In this document: positions 33,505-44,085 of the stretch, in pieces | How positions within the stretch are numbered: the first letter of the stretch is position 1 | Layout: every line of letters starts with the position of its first letter | The notes under the pieces: generated by a model | The model's input: the letters and a program-made list of their open reading frames with translations, nothing else | What the model was told of the DNA's origin: nothing | The model's database searches: none | Assembly: GCA_022606425.2 (NCBI GenBank) | Contig: JAHDVF020001353.1 | Coordinates: 62,001 to 126,000, forward strand | Direction of reading: 5' to 3' | Source of the DNA: Lepidostoma basale | Taxonomy: Eukaryota; Arthropoda; Insecta; Trichoptera; Lepidostomatidae | DNA length: 64,000 bases | Program-made: the position numbers and the translations under genes

Positions 33505-33990
33505 GTTAACATTTGTTTCGAAACAGCATACATATTTAAATAAACAAGTGAAATACATAAATATGTGAACATCCTAAGTATAAACAGTCTTCATAGAGGT
33601 GTCAACAGTAACTGTATATACGCTTCAATTAGATATAAAAATCGATTGTTTACAGTTATTCGTCGTTTCATTCGATTTTTGAATTCAGGTCAAAAACATA
33701 CAAATTTGTAGCAAATTGTCTTCCTTTACACAATTTAAGTTCAAAAAATCTGCCTACCTACTGTCATTAAATAATAAACTAACCATTTATGATAATTTTA
33801 TGACAGTTTTTTAAGTACTCATTAACATTATAATTTTGTATAAAATTTAAATATTAATAGGGAAGTAATTTTCACGTTTTATGTGTTTCGGGATTTGCGT
33901 AAGTGGATATTTAAACAATGTAATTTGACTAAATTTGGCTTTGGTTTTACGCACAAAGTTTAGAATTTTTATAATCTGTGATATTTTTTT
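33505..33990. other. Unannotated AT-rich stretch
   Basis: No gene or recurrent repeat recognised. Confidence 0.35.
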
Positions 33991-33995
33991 TATTT

Positions 33996-34530
33996 AACTA
34001 ACTAACTAAATATCACGCAATCTCCCCAAAGAGGTGAGCAGAAAGAAAGGACCACCACATTGTTCTTTATTGACAATCTTCTCTCAACTTCCTCACATCA
34101 TGAACGCACGTCGATTATTGCGATCCTCACGTGGCTCTAATTCAATATTTGATTTACTTGGTTAGCAATATAATAATAATAGTTGCAACAAAATAATAAT
34201 CTTATTATTATTATTAATTTTTAACGTAAGTCCCACATGGACGGGGGACGGGCCTAGGGAGTGCACGAGTGAAGCTGACGAAGGGCGCCGATGTGCCTAT
34301 AACAGCTTCGGCTAAACGGAGGGAGCCCTCTATGGCTCGGCCATATATTTTTTTTAACATTCTTTCCGTGTGTCGGAACCATCTTAATGATCCTTTCATT
34401 ATTTTGTTCATAACACATTCATTTGCACTGCATTTACTTCTTATATTTTCATTCGATACTCTATCATACACAGATTTTCCACACAGTCGTCTCAGAGATC
34501 CCATTTCTACTGCATTTATTCTATTTTACT
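33996..34530 (-). mobile_element. LINE-A copy split by a GC-rich insertion
   Basis: The 3' end (33996-34161, plus-strand aactaactaactaaatatca) and the protein part (34351-34530, minus-strand LCGKSVYDRVSNENIRSKCS and KIMKGSLRWFRHTERM) are recognisable LINE-A. Between them is a foreign 190-bp block (34162-34350). About 60 bp of LINE-A, the GRPRKTW segment, is missing at the junction. Confidence 0.8.
34162..34350 (-). mobile_element. GC-rich SINE-like insertion with ATT tail
   Basis: Minus reading starts ggccgagccatagagggctc, passes cgaagctgttataggcacat, gcactccctaggcccgtccc and gtgggacttacg, and ends in an aataataataataag run. A GC-rich head with a trinucleotide tail is SINE-like. No clear A and B boxes. 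Not found elsewhere in the window. Confidence 0.5.
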
Positions 34531-34569
34531 TTCAAAATTACTTATTAAATTTTTGATATATGTTTTTTC

Positions 34570-34800
34570 TGCCATTACCAGACTGGTGATGAAAGATGGA
34601 GTAGAAGCGTAGTGGAATGGAGACCTCGTGAAAATAGAACAAATTTAGGGAGACTAAACCACACGATGATCTGATGACAAAAAAAAATCGTTGGTGACTA
34701 GATGCAGAAGGCACGAGATGAGAATACGTGGAAAAGTATGGGGAAGGCATATACCTACCAATGGACGACATCGGCACATAACCAAGTAAGCAATATTTTC
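34570..34800 (+). pseudogene. RTE-like LINE C-terminal remnant
   Basis: Reads TGDERWSRSVVEWRPRENRT, NLGRLNHTMI, then after stops WKSMGKAYTYQWTT. The DGRWxxxVxEWRPR and GxAYxxQW motifs also occur at 38.0 kb (-) and 43.0 kb (+). Confidence 0.7.
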
Positions 34801-34984
34801 TACAGATCTTAAGACACAAAAAGATTTTTTCAATTCTCTATTCAACTATTGTTTTTACGGGACTGCTATAATACGTAGACATTATGAAAGGTCCAATTTA
34901 AAACACTATTATTATATGACAATTCATATTATATGACATGTACGAGTATAAAAATATATGATATACTGTATGACCGTTTTTCTT

Positions 34985-35125
34985 GATAAAAAACTGTGGC
35001 GACAGCTATTTTGCCAACCGATATTAGTAACGTTAGGTATTACAATAGATTATAATCGAGTATGTGAAGTATTGAAACGACTTAATATGCCAGCATTAGT
35101 TTTAATAACAGCTGTTGCAACAATT
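34985..35125. mobile_element. Decayed HH1 half-element
   Basis: The cgacagctattttgccaacc and ggtattacaatag strings match HH1 with several changes. The CTGANGA box is lost (ctaacg). A run with taataacagctgttgcaaca follows. Confidence 0.45.
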
Positions 35126-35154
35126 TTACAAATACTAATTTTAAGAATGATAAA

Positions 35155-35358
35155 ATACAATAATGAAAACGTCAGTTTTCTAGAAACTTTATTACATTTT
35201 ATGGAAATGACACGTTTCGCCCTTTATCAAACATTTGATAATAACTTAGAAGGGCGAAACGTATCATTCCCATAAAATGTAATAAAGCTTCTAGAAAACT
35301 GACGTTTTCATTCGTATTAATTATTTAACATGGAGTTTTACATCATTGTTCAAGAAAA
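35155..35358. mobile_element. HH4 foldback element, best-preserved arms
   Basis: Inverted arms gaaaacgtcagttttctaga and tctagaaaactgacgttttc are perfect complements. They flank two back-to-back cores: plus strand TTGATAA, T, AACTTAGAAGGGC, GAAAC, GTATC; minus strand GGGC, GAAAC, GTGTC with the CTGANGA side deleted. The end catcattgttcaagaaaaat matches the 26.0 kb copy. Confidence 0.8.
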
Positions 35359-35454
35359 ATAAATAATATGCAATGTTTTAAATTAAATAGTTAATACATT
35401 CTCATCGTTCATTGTTATTATATATAAGATTAGAAACTAATATACAGATAATCA

Positions 35455-35605
35455 AATGATTTTACTGAAATCTCTTGATGGAAGTTCATTTTAAATAATA
35501 ATTTAATAAAACGATGTTTTTTAACTACTTCCACTTTTGTCTTTATTTAGCCGTCTACATAAAGACAAAAGTGGAAGTAGTTAAAAAACATCGTTTTATT
35601 TAATT
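35455..35605. mobile_element. HH5 palindrome without its ribozyme core
   Basis: Arms aaacgatgttttttaactac...cttccacttttgtctttat (35509-35548) and their complement (35560-35600) are separated by only about 12 bp. The ribozyme region seen at 38.3 and 52.9 kb is deleted. The left flank aatcaaatgattttactgaa is shared with 38.15 and 52.75 kb. Confidence 0.75.
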
Positions 35606-35942
35606 ATTATTAACTAATATACAGGATTAAACTCGCATTTCTTGCATTAGAAGGCAAGAGTTCATTCTACATAAATTCGTGAACATAAATTGAGTAGACA
35701 AAACATTGCAATTTTAACTTCATTTCATCCTGGAATCATTTTTAAAATAGGTAAAAAATTGTTGTAACACTTTTAGAATCCTTCAATCGCCATTCACTCA
35801 TATATGAAAAACCTCCGCAATTCCATTTTTGAAAATCAAATACTTTTTGCTCCCAATACCTAACCGTTTTGTCCAAACTAACTTGTTGGCCAATAGATTG
35901 TTCGATGTTTTAAATGTAATTTGTTTAAATGAAAATTCTACC

Positions 35943-36153
35943 TTTTAAAATTTGGAACGTTTAGGCCGGGTGCGCCGCTGGGCAGATACTCGTAGGAACG
36001 GACGTCAGCGGTCCACTCGGGGTAGGTGCGGTACACATAATTGACTGGGCAATCGTCTCCGATTACCCGCCTGGCTGATAACGCGACAGCCCTGATAACG
36101 GGGGAATAGTCACAAGAGGATGTTACCAAATTAATCCGACATAAAACGACTAA
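35943..36153 (-). other. Candidate host exon
   Basis: The minus strand gives an open frame reading SSCDYSPVIRAVALSARRVI, GDDCPVNYVYRTYPEWTADV and RSYEYLPSGAPGLNVPNFK. Third-position GC is high and the block stands out from the AT-rich DNA around it. It is bounded by an acceptor-like tctgccgtcacag (exon start near 36153) and a donor-like AAAAG|GTAGAA (35942/35943). It is unique in the window and shows no transposase or RT motif. I do not recognise the protein. A genuine internal exon of a host gene is plausible; a diverged transposon remnant is the alternative. Confidence 0.4.
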
Positions 36154-36417
36154 TCTGTGACGGCAGATAAAATCGTCGTTTTAATCTCGCTGTCAGCATG
36201 ATTGTGCCAGTTGAATTTCCATTTATATTTCAAAGCTTTGTGTTCACTTAAATTATATAACGATTTGCTTCGGATAACTTTTCCATCCATTGGATAACTT
36301 TTTATGGTTGCACAATGTCTGAATTAGATAACATAAAGGACCTTTTTTTAAAAAACATGTACAATAATAAAATAATTTAAATAAATAACATTAGACGTAA
36401 AATGTTTAAATTTAAAA

Positions 36418-36845
36418 AATATACTGTTTTATTAAAAAACTTTGTTTTATGTATCTCAATTGTATTTTTATTTATCGCGACAGGTGTGTTATTACATTAT
36501 TACTTTTATTATTATTATTATTACTATTATTAATTTTTTCCACCTTAAATATGTTCTCCTATAAATAGTAATTAACCGTTCTTTTAATTGAAATAATTAG
36601 GTACCCAACTCAACTCCGCAAGAACTTCAAAATTATATCAATGAAATTATTCAAATTGACATAGAAACAAATACAACATAAGAAAAATTACGAAAATTTG
36701 ACAGTTGATATATGTCACCCGATGATGTCAACATAGGTTGACGAAACAGCTGTCGGGAAAAATAAAATTACAATTGTGATACATAAAACAAAGTTTTTTT
36801 TTATTTAAACAGTTTATAATGTGAAAGTATAATAGTGTTTCAGCC
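36418..36845. mobile_element. HH1 foldback element with plus-strand core
   Basis: Arms (aaactttgttttatgtatct at 36440 and its complement near 36780) flank a TTA microsatellite and AT-rich loop. Plus-strand core at 36714-36757: CCGATGA, T, GTCAAC-ATAG-GTTGAC (perfect 6-bp stem), GAAAC, AGCTGTC. The first base of the CTGANGA/CCGANGA box deviates from consensus. Confidence 0.7.
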
Positions 36846-36849
36846 GAAA

Positions 36850-37655
36850 CAATAAACTATTTAAAAAAATTACCAACATAGCTTGCATACACAGCTGACG
36901 TGAAAAAATCCTCACATATAATATTATATAGAGGGATTGGTTGAGAGGAGAAATTATAGAAGGGGCCCGCTGGTTTTTTAAAATCTAAACATTTTCTAAA
37001 ATTATATTCGAGTACTTACCGTAGTCTGTTTCTTTGTTGGTATATCAAGTAAAAAAAATTGAGCCGAAACCCTATCAAGTTTTACGTTATTCAAGAATTC
37101 AAGTTTAATGGCGACAGAGATAATTTCCTTTGATGGTAAAGTTTCCTCAGAATTTTTGTTCGGAAAAACAATGGACTAGATCTTATCCTAATCAGGATAC
37201 AATGGTAGAGAAAAGGTCAACTCATTTCATAGATAACGTAATATTGTCTTGTTAAGAATACGCAGACTCTGAAAAGAAAAAAAAGAGTCTCAACCCCTTT
37301 CTACGAAATATTTCACAAAAGCTTGTTGGCGATTTTTTTGGTGTTCTTTTTTTACAGCTTTATAACGTTTTTTTTTTCTCCAAAGAAATCAAATTCACAA
37401 CATTTTAGTTTTAAGTTTGGGACAAACCAAATAACTGAATAAAATGTTGATGGAGTTATAAAAAAATACATTTCAAAATTTCATTTCTTGAACGGTATTT
37501 TTTATAATTATTTTATAGCTACGTAAATATAAATAAATAATATCTGTTTTTTTTTTCAATTTCACTTTGTGTGGTGGATTCATATTTGAATAATTATAAC
37601 TGCACTTAGTGTTACAAGTAGAAGAAAATTTGTACATTGAAAAAGTTAACGCATC
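36850..37655. other. Unannotated AT-rich stretch
   Basis: No gene or recurrent repeat recognised. Confidence 0.35.
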
Positions 37656-37659
37656 TTTC

Positions 37660-37748
37660 CTTCACAATTCTTTCTCAATTCATTTTTTATTATACATTCG
37701 TTAGCACTACATTCATTTCTTATATCTACATTTGACACACAGTCATAT
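37660..37748 (-). mobile_element. Decayed LINE-A internal fragment
   Basis: Plus-strand cattcgttagcactacattc, atttcttatatctacatttg matches the NENIRSECGAND coding segment of LINE-A in reverse. Confidence 0.5.
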
Positions 37749-37794
37749 GAAGGTTTATCAACTTATTGCAAAAATTGTTTAACTTTCAGTATTT

Positions 37795-38150
37795 ATATTA
37801 ATAGTTCCATTCATCATCAGCCGTCTGTCATCCACTGCTGAACGTAGGCCTCTCCCAAAGCACGCCACCGCCTCCTATCCATTGCCGCTCCCATCCATCC
37901 ATGTCCAGCAATCCTCTTCAGGTCGTCAGTTCAACGGGCAGGGGGTAGTCCAACTCTGCGGAATCCTGTACGCGGTCTCCACTCCAGAACCCGTCTCCTC
38001 CATCGGCCGTCGGTTCTCCGACAGATATGGTCAGCCCATCGCCACTTCAGTTCGTCCATCTTCAGAGCCACTTCAGTCACCTTGGTTTTTCGACGAATAA
38101 ATTCGTTTCTAAATCTGTCCCTCAAGGTTATTTCAAACATAATAGAATTA
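37795..38150 (-). pseudogene. RTE-like LINE C-terminal fragment
   Basis: Minus strand: FEITLRDRFRNEFIRRKTKV, TEVALKMDELKWRWADHICR, RTDGRWRRRVLEWRPRTGFR, then a stop, DDLKRIAGHGWMGAAMDRRR and WRALGEAYVQQWMTDG. ITLRDxxxNExIRxxTxV, KWxWAxHxxRxxDGRW and VLEWRPR are the signature order of an RTE-like family. HH5 sequence abuts its 5' end at 38150. Confidence 0.85.
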
Positions 38151-38378
38151 AATGATTTTACTGAAATCTCTTGATGGAAGTTCATTTTAAATAATAATTA
38201 AATAAAACGATGTTTTTTAACTACTTCCACTTTTGTCTTTATTTAGACAGCGACCGGTTTCCAGAGTTTAGACAGAGACCAGTCTGTCGATGCCAGCGAG
38301 CCTGGCGAAACCGGTCGCTGTCTAAATAAAGACAAAAGTGGAAGTAGTTAAAAAACATCGTTTTATTTAATTATTATA
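38150..38378. mobile_element. HH5 foldback element with ribozyme-like core
   Basis: Perfect inverted arms (aaacgatgttttttaactac...tttatttagacagcgacc and complement) flank a plus-strand core near 38281-38325: CTGTCGA, T, GCCAG-CGAGC-CTGGC (perfect stem), GAAAC, palindromic CCGGTC. GCTGTCTAAATAAAGAC pairs with the left arm as stem I. Compared with a hammerhead, the A of CTGA is T. Confidence 0.75.
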
Positions 38379-38379
38379 A

Positions 38380-39060
38380 TAGAATTATGCATTATTATCT
38401 TAGCTTTTTTGATAGACGATAACAAGTTTTATATAATATATTGCTGACACCAACTCTTCTTTCAATATCACAATCTCGTCTATCCTGAGTAAACATATGT
38501 ATGTTTTAATGTTTTAACTTTAACGATCATGTACAATGCTTAACGAATCTGATAGTGTTTAATGAAAAAGTTTAGTAATGATAAAGCACAAAGTTTAAGT
38601 TAACTAGAATACCCTGATCGGTATCTTGTGCTCTTTAGTTTTAAGTGTCGACAGAGTTCTCTGGCGGCGATAATGACACCTAGATTAGATTAGATAGAAA
38701 AGTAATCTGATAAGGATAGTTTGCGGGACTAAATTTCACGCATGTTTTACTATAATTGTCATCATCAACAACGTAAAGTTTGTCTAGCTTCTACATAGTT
38801 ACTATCGTCGAACACAAAACTTGCTACAGCGAAGATACAAAGAAAATTGGTAATTATCAAAGTTCAACCGTTCTTCTAGTGGATATCCGAACACGAACTT
38901 GTATCTTGTTTTTCATGTTACATTCACCGCAAAAGGGATCATTTCTTAACGTGTTCAAGTTTATAAGACGCCTTAAAGTTAGATCAAAAACATTTTATAT
39001 TAATAATTATTTACCAGTGTACCATTTATTTATAATATTAAAAATATATTTCAGACAAAT
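38380..39060. other. Unannotated AT-rich stretch
   Basis: No gene recognised. The 95-codon plus-strand open frame (38780-39067) has no known motif and no splice context. Confidence 0.35.
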
Positions 39061-39066
39061 TAACTA

Positions 39067-39385
39067 AACTAACTAACCATCACGCCATCTCCCCGAAAGG
39101 GTAGGCAGAAAGAATGGACTGTCACACTTTAACCGATGCGGCACTCCATCCTTCTCTTTTCGCCCCGCGGGAGACGCGGTGTGATGGGTTGCGAACCTCA
39201 TCGCCACCAATAGGCATCTCCCGCGCACACTTCGATCTTCCAACATCCACAAAATAAATCTAAAACAAATAATATAAAATACAATGATATAAAATAAAAT
39301 AACAAAATAAAAATAATTTAATACAAAATGTTATTTTTAGATGGTGCACATTTGTCTATTTAATTTATGTTCCACGAATCCACCG
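39067..39385 (-). mobile_element. LINE-A-tailed SINE, copy B (full length)
   Basis: In minus reading it runs from cggtggattcgtggaacata, through gacaaatgtgcaccatctaa, an AT-rich middle, gcgggagatgcctattggtg, ggttcgcaaccc and gtgccgcatcggttaaagtg, to the LINE-A tail. Its head aligns with copy A at 18271, fixing the element's 5' end. Confidence 0.75.
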
Positions 39386-39688
39386 TTTTTTTTAATTTAG
39401 CACATAATGTAATAACACATAATGTTTTCCGATGTTGCACATGTTGACAATAGCAATCAAAATATGATCAAGTGACGCTTATAAGGCATTAATTTACTCT
39501 GATTTTAAAGTAAGTAATGTTTATGTTTCTTCATTATAATATATATTTACCATCAATTTTTGTTGTGGATTCACATTTGAATTATTATTTTTTTAAAAAC
39601 ATTGTATTTTCACAATACTTTTTTTGTACTTTTCACAAACATATTTGACCAGCAGACACCCTTTCTCAGTATAGAAATTTTAACAATA

Positions 39689-39722
39689 AAACTAACTAAT
39701 GAACTATCACGCCGTTTTCCAT
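39689..39722 (-). mobile_element. LINE-A tail stub
   Basis: Plus-strand aactaactaatgaactatca cgccg, the last about 30 bp of the family only. Confidence 0.45.
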
Positions 39723-39830
39723 GGCCACCTCTTAGAAATTGATTAATTTGGTATTCACAGTGTAAATATCTTATGTCTGTGAAAACTAATTTTCAATTTC
39801 CTTTTTATTTCAATATAATTTAATAAAAAC

Positions 39831-40027
39831 GTGGATTTATTTTTTGGAAGTTGAACGATTGAAATGTGCATGGGAGATGCCTGTTGGTGGCGATGAGGTT
39901 CGCAACCCATCTCACCGCGTCTCCCGCAGGGGCGAAAAGCGAAGAATGGAGTGCCGCATCGGTTAAAGTGTGGCAGTCCACTCTTTCTGCTACCCCTTCG
40001 GGGAGACGGCGTGATGGTTAGTTTGTT
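39831..40027 (+). mobile_element. LINE-A-tailed SINE, copy C (5' truncated)
   Basis: Starts inside the AT-rich middle and retains gggagatgcctgttggtggc, ggttcgcaaccc, gtgccgcatcggttaaagtg, ccccttcggggagacggcgt and the TTAG tail. It is inverted to copy B 450 bp upstream. Confidence 0.75.
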
Positions 40028-40034
40028 AATTTAA

Positions 40035-40845
40035 ATATAAATATGTGTTGCTAAGTACACTTAAATTGATTATTTTATTGGTATTGGTAAAACTCATGGT
40101 ATCCACTCACTCTCACTTCAATTGTTCCGAAAACCTATTTAGTACGTAAGAAAGTTAAGTGTACGATTTCAATTAGCGTCGATTTCAATATACTACGAAA
40201 AGGCAATTTCACAATTCTTTCGGTTTCCTTTTACGCGTTATTCGCTATCGAAAATGAAACATTATTTTGTTTCCCTGAAATTTTCTAACTTCATTTTGCA
40301 ATTTGAAAAGCTATTTCAATCTCCCCTCAAAAATAATAAACACAATTTTAAAAACGGACAGATTGATGATCCGTTCACTTGGCTGTAAGCCATTCAAACA
40401 AATGAGAAAATTTCAAATTTAAGGGAAACCATTTTACGTTTTGCTATTCAAAATGGCCGACGTTGTCAGAAATCAGCGAGAACCGTTTCCACGGCCGACC
40501 CTTTGCCTATTAGGACCCTCTTTAAGCGAATAGCTTTTTGGCGCTTGAAAACATGTGACGCACTAACAGATTTAACATCGGCATAGCCAGACTACCTTTG
40601 TGAATTTTAAATACTTTCGATTGAATCTCTAAGCACGTATACGCAACAACACCTACCCACAATTGGTTGATAATTAAATTTAGCTTTATCGGATTTTGTA
40701 TAAGTGAACCAACAACTTATACGTGTTTCAAGGATAACATATTTAGGCATTTTAGTCACACTATCATTGAATATTGTAGCGACTTAGTAAAAGGTACACT
40801 TTCCATGCTCACATCTAGGGAATATATCGAGTTGCTCTTAAAGTG
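40035..40845. other. Unique stretch, possible old non-coding sequence
   Basis: 40430-40570 is unique and GC-moderate (aatggccgacgttgtcagaa, ccacggccgaccctttgcc). No open frame with known motifs. Confidence 0.35.
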
Positions 40846-40862
40846 TTGGAATTTATTCTGTT

Positions 40863-41330
40863 AGATATACTTATGTATGGAAGCGAAGCATGGAACTGGC
40901 AAAAGAAGGATGAAAGTACAATAAATGCAGTAGAAATGAGATCTCTTAGACGAATGTGTGCATACTCTGTGTATGATAGAGAGTCGAATGAAAATATAAG
41001 AAGTGAATGTGGTGCGAATGATGGTGTTATGAACAAAATAATGAAAGGATCATTAAGATGGTTTGGACATATGGAAAGAATGAATGAAGAAAGAATGGTA
41101 AAAAATATATATGTTAACGATGTAAATAGAACCAGAAATAGAGGAAGACCGAGGAAAACGTGGCACGATCAAATAAATCAAATATTGAATGTCGGCCATG
41201 TGAGGACTCAGAGAAATTGACGCGCGTGAATGAATGTTGAGGAAGCGAGAGAAATATGTCAGGAAAGAAAAGTGTGGCAGTCCATTCTTTCGGGGAGACG
41301 GCGTGATGGTTAGTTAGTTAGATATACTTA
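40863..41330 (+). mobile_element. LINE-A insertion with 11-bp target duplication
   Basis: The target sequence agatatactta is present at 40863-40873 and again at 41320-41330. Between them is a 5'-truncated LINE-A of 446 bp. Its frame is open from MYGSEAWNWQKKDESTINAV and EMRSLRRMCAYSVYDRESNE through SLRWFGHMERMNEERM and RGRPRKTWHDQINQILNVG, then shifts near the C-terminus before the TTAG tail. The target lies in the left arm of an HH2 element (compare 44950: atatacttaggaaattgaaa). A young insertion. Confidence 0.85.
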
Positions 41331-41545
41331 GGAAATTGAAAATAACTTTTTTTAATCCACTAAATATTAAAAAAATATTTAAAAAGACGAATTGTTTCGG
41401 AGGATACCTCCATCTTCAAGTGTAAAAATATTTATTATATTTAATATATTTTTACACATGTATCCTCAGAAACGTGTCGTATTTTTAATTATTTTTCAAA
41501 ATAATAAGTGGATTAAACAAAGTTATTTTTAATTTCCTAAGAATA
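41323..41545. mobile_element. HH2 foldback element, disrupted
   Basis: Arms ggaaattgaaaataac and gttatttttaatttcct are inverted. Minus-strand core (about 41388-41424): TTGAAGA, T, GGAGG-TAT-CCTCC (perfect stem), GAAAC. On the plus side CTGANGA is deleted, leaving GAAAC-GTGTC. LINE-A flanks it on both sides. Confidence 0.7.
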
Positions 41546-41552
41546 TGGTATT

Positions 41553-41755
41553 ACTCACATGACCGACATTCAATATTTGATTTATTTGATCGTGCCACGT
41601 TTTCCTCGGTCTTCCTCTATTTCTGGTTCCATTTACATCGTTAACATATAATTTTTTTACAATTTTTTCTTCATTCATTCTTTCCATATGTCCAAACCAT
41701 ATTAATAATCCTTTCATTATCATTCGCACCGCATTCACTTCTTATATTTTCATAT
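41553..41755 (-). mobile_element. LINE-A internal fragment
   Basis: Minus strand: LLIWFGHMERMNEEKIVKKL, YVNDVNGTRNRGRPRKTWHD, QINQILNVGHV. Both ends are missing, including the TTAG tail, which is unusual for this family. Confidence 0.75.
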
Positions 41756-41759
41756 TTCA

Positions 41760-42640
41760 TATTCAAGAAGAAAATACTCAAAATATTTAAGAATATTTAG
41801 CGTCAGCGTCATACTTGTTTCTGTATTCCAGGGTTTAGGCATTTTTCCAAATTGAGGATGTCCATTTTGAAAAATAAAGAATTTGAACCAGCCAAAAATT
41901 TGAGTGTCCAAATTTACGATCGAAAAATGTTTCCACATTTCGGAGATTAAATATGATAAATCATTTTTATCATAGAGTATGAAATATTACATGTATAAAA
42001 CAAGAAGAGATTTTCGCGGGATTTGCGGGGAATATAAAATACGGTTACAGATTTCTGAAAAGTGCCTACGCTGAAAATTTAATAATTTGCTTTACTGCCC
42101 ACGTTCAGCTCATTATGTGTTTAACGATTTCTTTGACAACGGTAAACTAAATAAATCTTATTTGTAATTCTGTAGTATTCCATAAGCGAGTTTCTGTATT
42201 TTACTTCAAATGGGATACCTTTTGTATCTTTCGACAGGAAAATTCGCGAGAAGTGTAATAGAAAGCGAGAAGAGTTGAATGTTAACCTGAATCTTTGAAC
42301 GATAAAATGTAAATTCTCTGGATTATATATATAATACAAGAGATCACTTCAATGTTAGCACCTTTTGATATATATTATGGGTAGGTTTACATTTAGTATG
42401 TAATACACTTTTATTTAAAGTGGTTTCAGATAAACATAAACAGAATTTGATATATACAATTAACAGTAAAGCCAAAAGTACGTTTAGCAACAATTGAGTA
42501 GAAAAAGGATCCAAATAACATATAGAGAGATAGATAAGGGACAAGGTCCTTTTTAGGACAATCCTAACCAATCCCAAGAATTAAACATGTGCATTAAAAT
42601 ATAATATACAAATACAAATATATTTTGTTTCATTCCATTC
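41760..42640. other. Unannotated AT-rich stretch
   Basis: No gene recognised. gagatagataagggacaagg at about 42528 followed by aggacaatcc resembles 46648-46690 and may be a small dispersed repeat. Confidence 0.35.
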
Positions 42641-42650
42641 ATTCCAAATA

Positions 42651-43288
42651 AGCTAAATGAATTATAATGAAAACGCGAAGGTTCTATCGGTTTTACAGAG
42701 ATTTTTTTATTATATAAAAGTATATATATTCTGGGCAACATCTTCAAGTCGGACATGCCATAAAATTTAAAGACAAAAGTGCTGTTACCTTTGATGTGTT
42801 ACCTGTGTGTTACCTGAGATGACCTATAAATGCGAGACATGGACGTTAACTAAAGAAGCAATGCACAAAATCAGAGTTGCACAACGGGCCATGGAAAGAT
42901 CCTTGTCGGGTATTTCGCTTAGAGACCATATACCCAACGTGGAGATTAGAAGACGCAACAGGGTCACCAGTGTAGAGATACACATTGTGAGGATGAACTG
43001 GCAGTGGGCTGGTCATGTGTGTCGCCGGGATGACGGAAGATGGAGCTAGAGGGTTACTGAATGGAGGCCAAGGTTGGGCCGGAGACAGCCTACCAGGTAG
43101 AGCGATGATATTGTGAGGACGGCAGGGAGGGCCTGGAATACACTGGCGAGAGACTGAGAGAGATGGCGTGAGGGTCAAAAGGCTTCGTTCTGCAGTGGAT
43201 GGCGATAAAGTGACTGTGATTTTGGAGATAAAGTGAAAATCTCTGTAAAATCGATAAAACAATCGCGTTTTCATTATAATTTTAATTG
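42651..43288. mobile_element. Inverted repeat enclosing an RTE-like fragment
   Basis: The left arm (cattataatgaaaacgcgaa, ggttttacagagattttttt; about 42651-42705) is the reverse complement of the right arm (aaaatctctgtaaaatcgat, cgcgttttcattataat; about 43233-43283). The LINE fragment at 42795-43210 sits between. Possibly a foldback element that received a LINE insertion. Confidence 0.55.
42795..43215 (+). pseudogene. RTE-like LINE C-terminal fragment
   Basis: Reads YKCETWTLTKEAMHKIRVAQ, RAMERSLSGISLRDHIPNVE, IRRRNRVTSVEIHIVRMNWQ, WAGHVCRRDDGRWS, then after a stop VTEWRPRLGRRQPTR and RAWNTLARD. The RAMERxxxGISLRDxIPNxxIRRR block is a strong signature of this LINE family. The end gttctgcagtggatggcgat matches the end at 37.8 kb. 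5' truncated, with stops. Confidence 0.85.
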
Positions 43289-43294
43289 GTTTTA

Positions 43295-44025
43295 CAAAAT
43301 AAAAACCACAACCATCAATCCTAACCACGTGTTTTTTAAATATTTAAAAATAACCTCTTACAAGAATTTTCTCTGCATAGCTGAATATCGTGTATTAAAT
43401 TCGCGACAGCATTAATTTTATTATGTATTATAAATATTGTAACATATTTTTCTTCGTTTGTGAATTTTTATATAAAAATTTATACTGCTGTTAATAAAGT
43501 TTATTTACCGAGTCTTATATTGAGATAATTTCTTTACGAGAAATGAGAATTTTCAGATTTTTTATCAAAGTCCTTCGAGGCACAAAAAGGCGGTACTTAT
43601 TTGTTGAGGAAATAAAACAAAAAATACGTTGTTGTTTATTAGTCCAATAAATTTGCGAAGATCACACTTATTTCTGAGTTTCTTGAGTTTGAAAAATTAG
43701 ATATATACATTCAAAATCTATCAAACCATAATTAAAATAGAATTACGTAGAAGACACATCTTCAAGATTTGATTGGCTACCAGTGTTGATAGATAGATTT
43801 TGGATTAGCACAATACAAGAAACCGTAAAGATAGTGGTTTTTATACATTACCGTATTTTGGTTTCAAAAATCAGGTCGAATCCCAGATGTTCTTCACGTT
43901 CATGACCAATATGTGAAAAAAACTATTAATAGTGGTTTTACTTAACACTTTAACGTCCTCTGTACACGCTTGTGTACACTTGCTTTATATTGTACACAAC
44001 TGTGTACACCTATTTTATTTCGAAT
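43295..44025. other. Unannotated stretch with a TGTACAC-rich patch
   Basis: No gene. Between 43965 and 44010 the heptamer tgtacac recurs four times in both orientations. The rest is AT-rich unique DNA. Confidence 0.35.
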
Positions 44026-44029
44026 TTAT

Positions 44030-44085
44030 TATTTGAGGGACAGTTGGACCTCATCATCTCATGAGACGTGATGTCTGTGTCATTT
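44030..44085 (+). pseudogene. LINE-B 3' end stub
   Basis: gagggacagttggacctcat, catgagacgtgatgtctgtg matches the LINE-B tails at 29.39 and 49.8 kb. It meets a LINE-C 3' end coming from the other strand. Confidence 0.6.

Noticed and set aside
39130..39200. Promoter-like GC-rich patch with cgccccgcgggag
   Set aside because: It is the body of the LINE-tailed SINE, repeated at 18.5, 39.9 and 61.7 kb.
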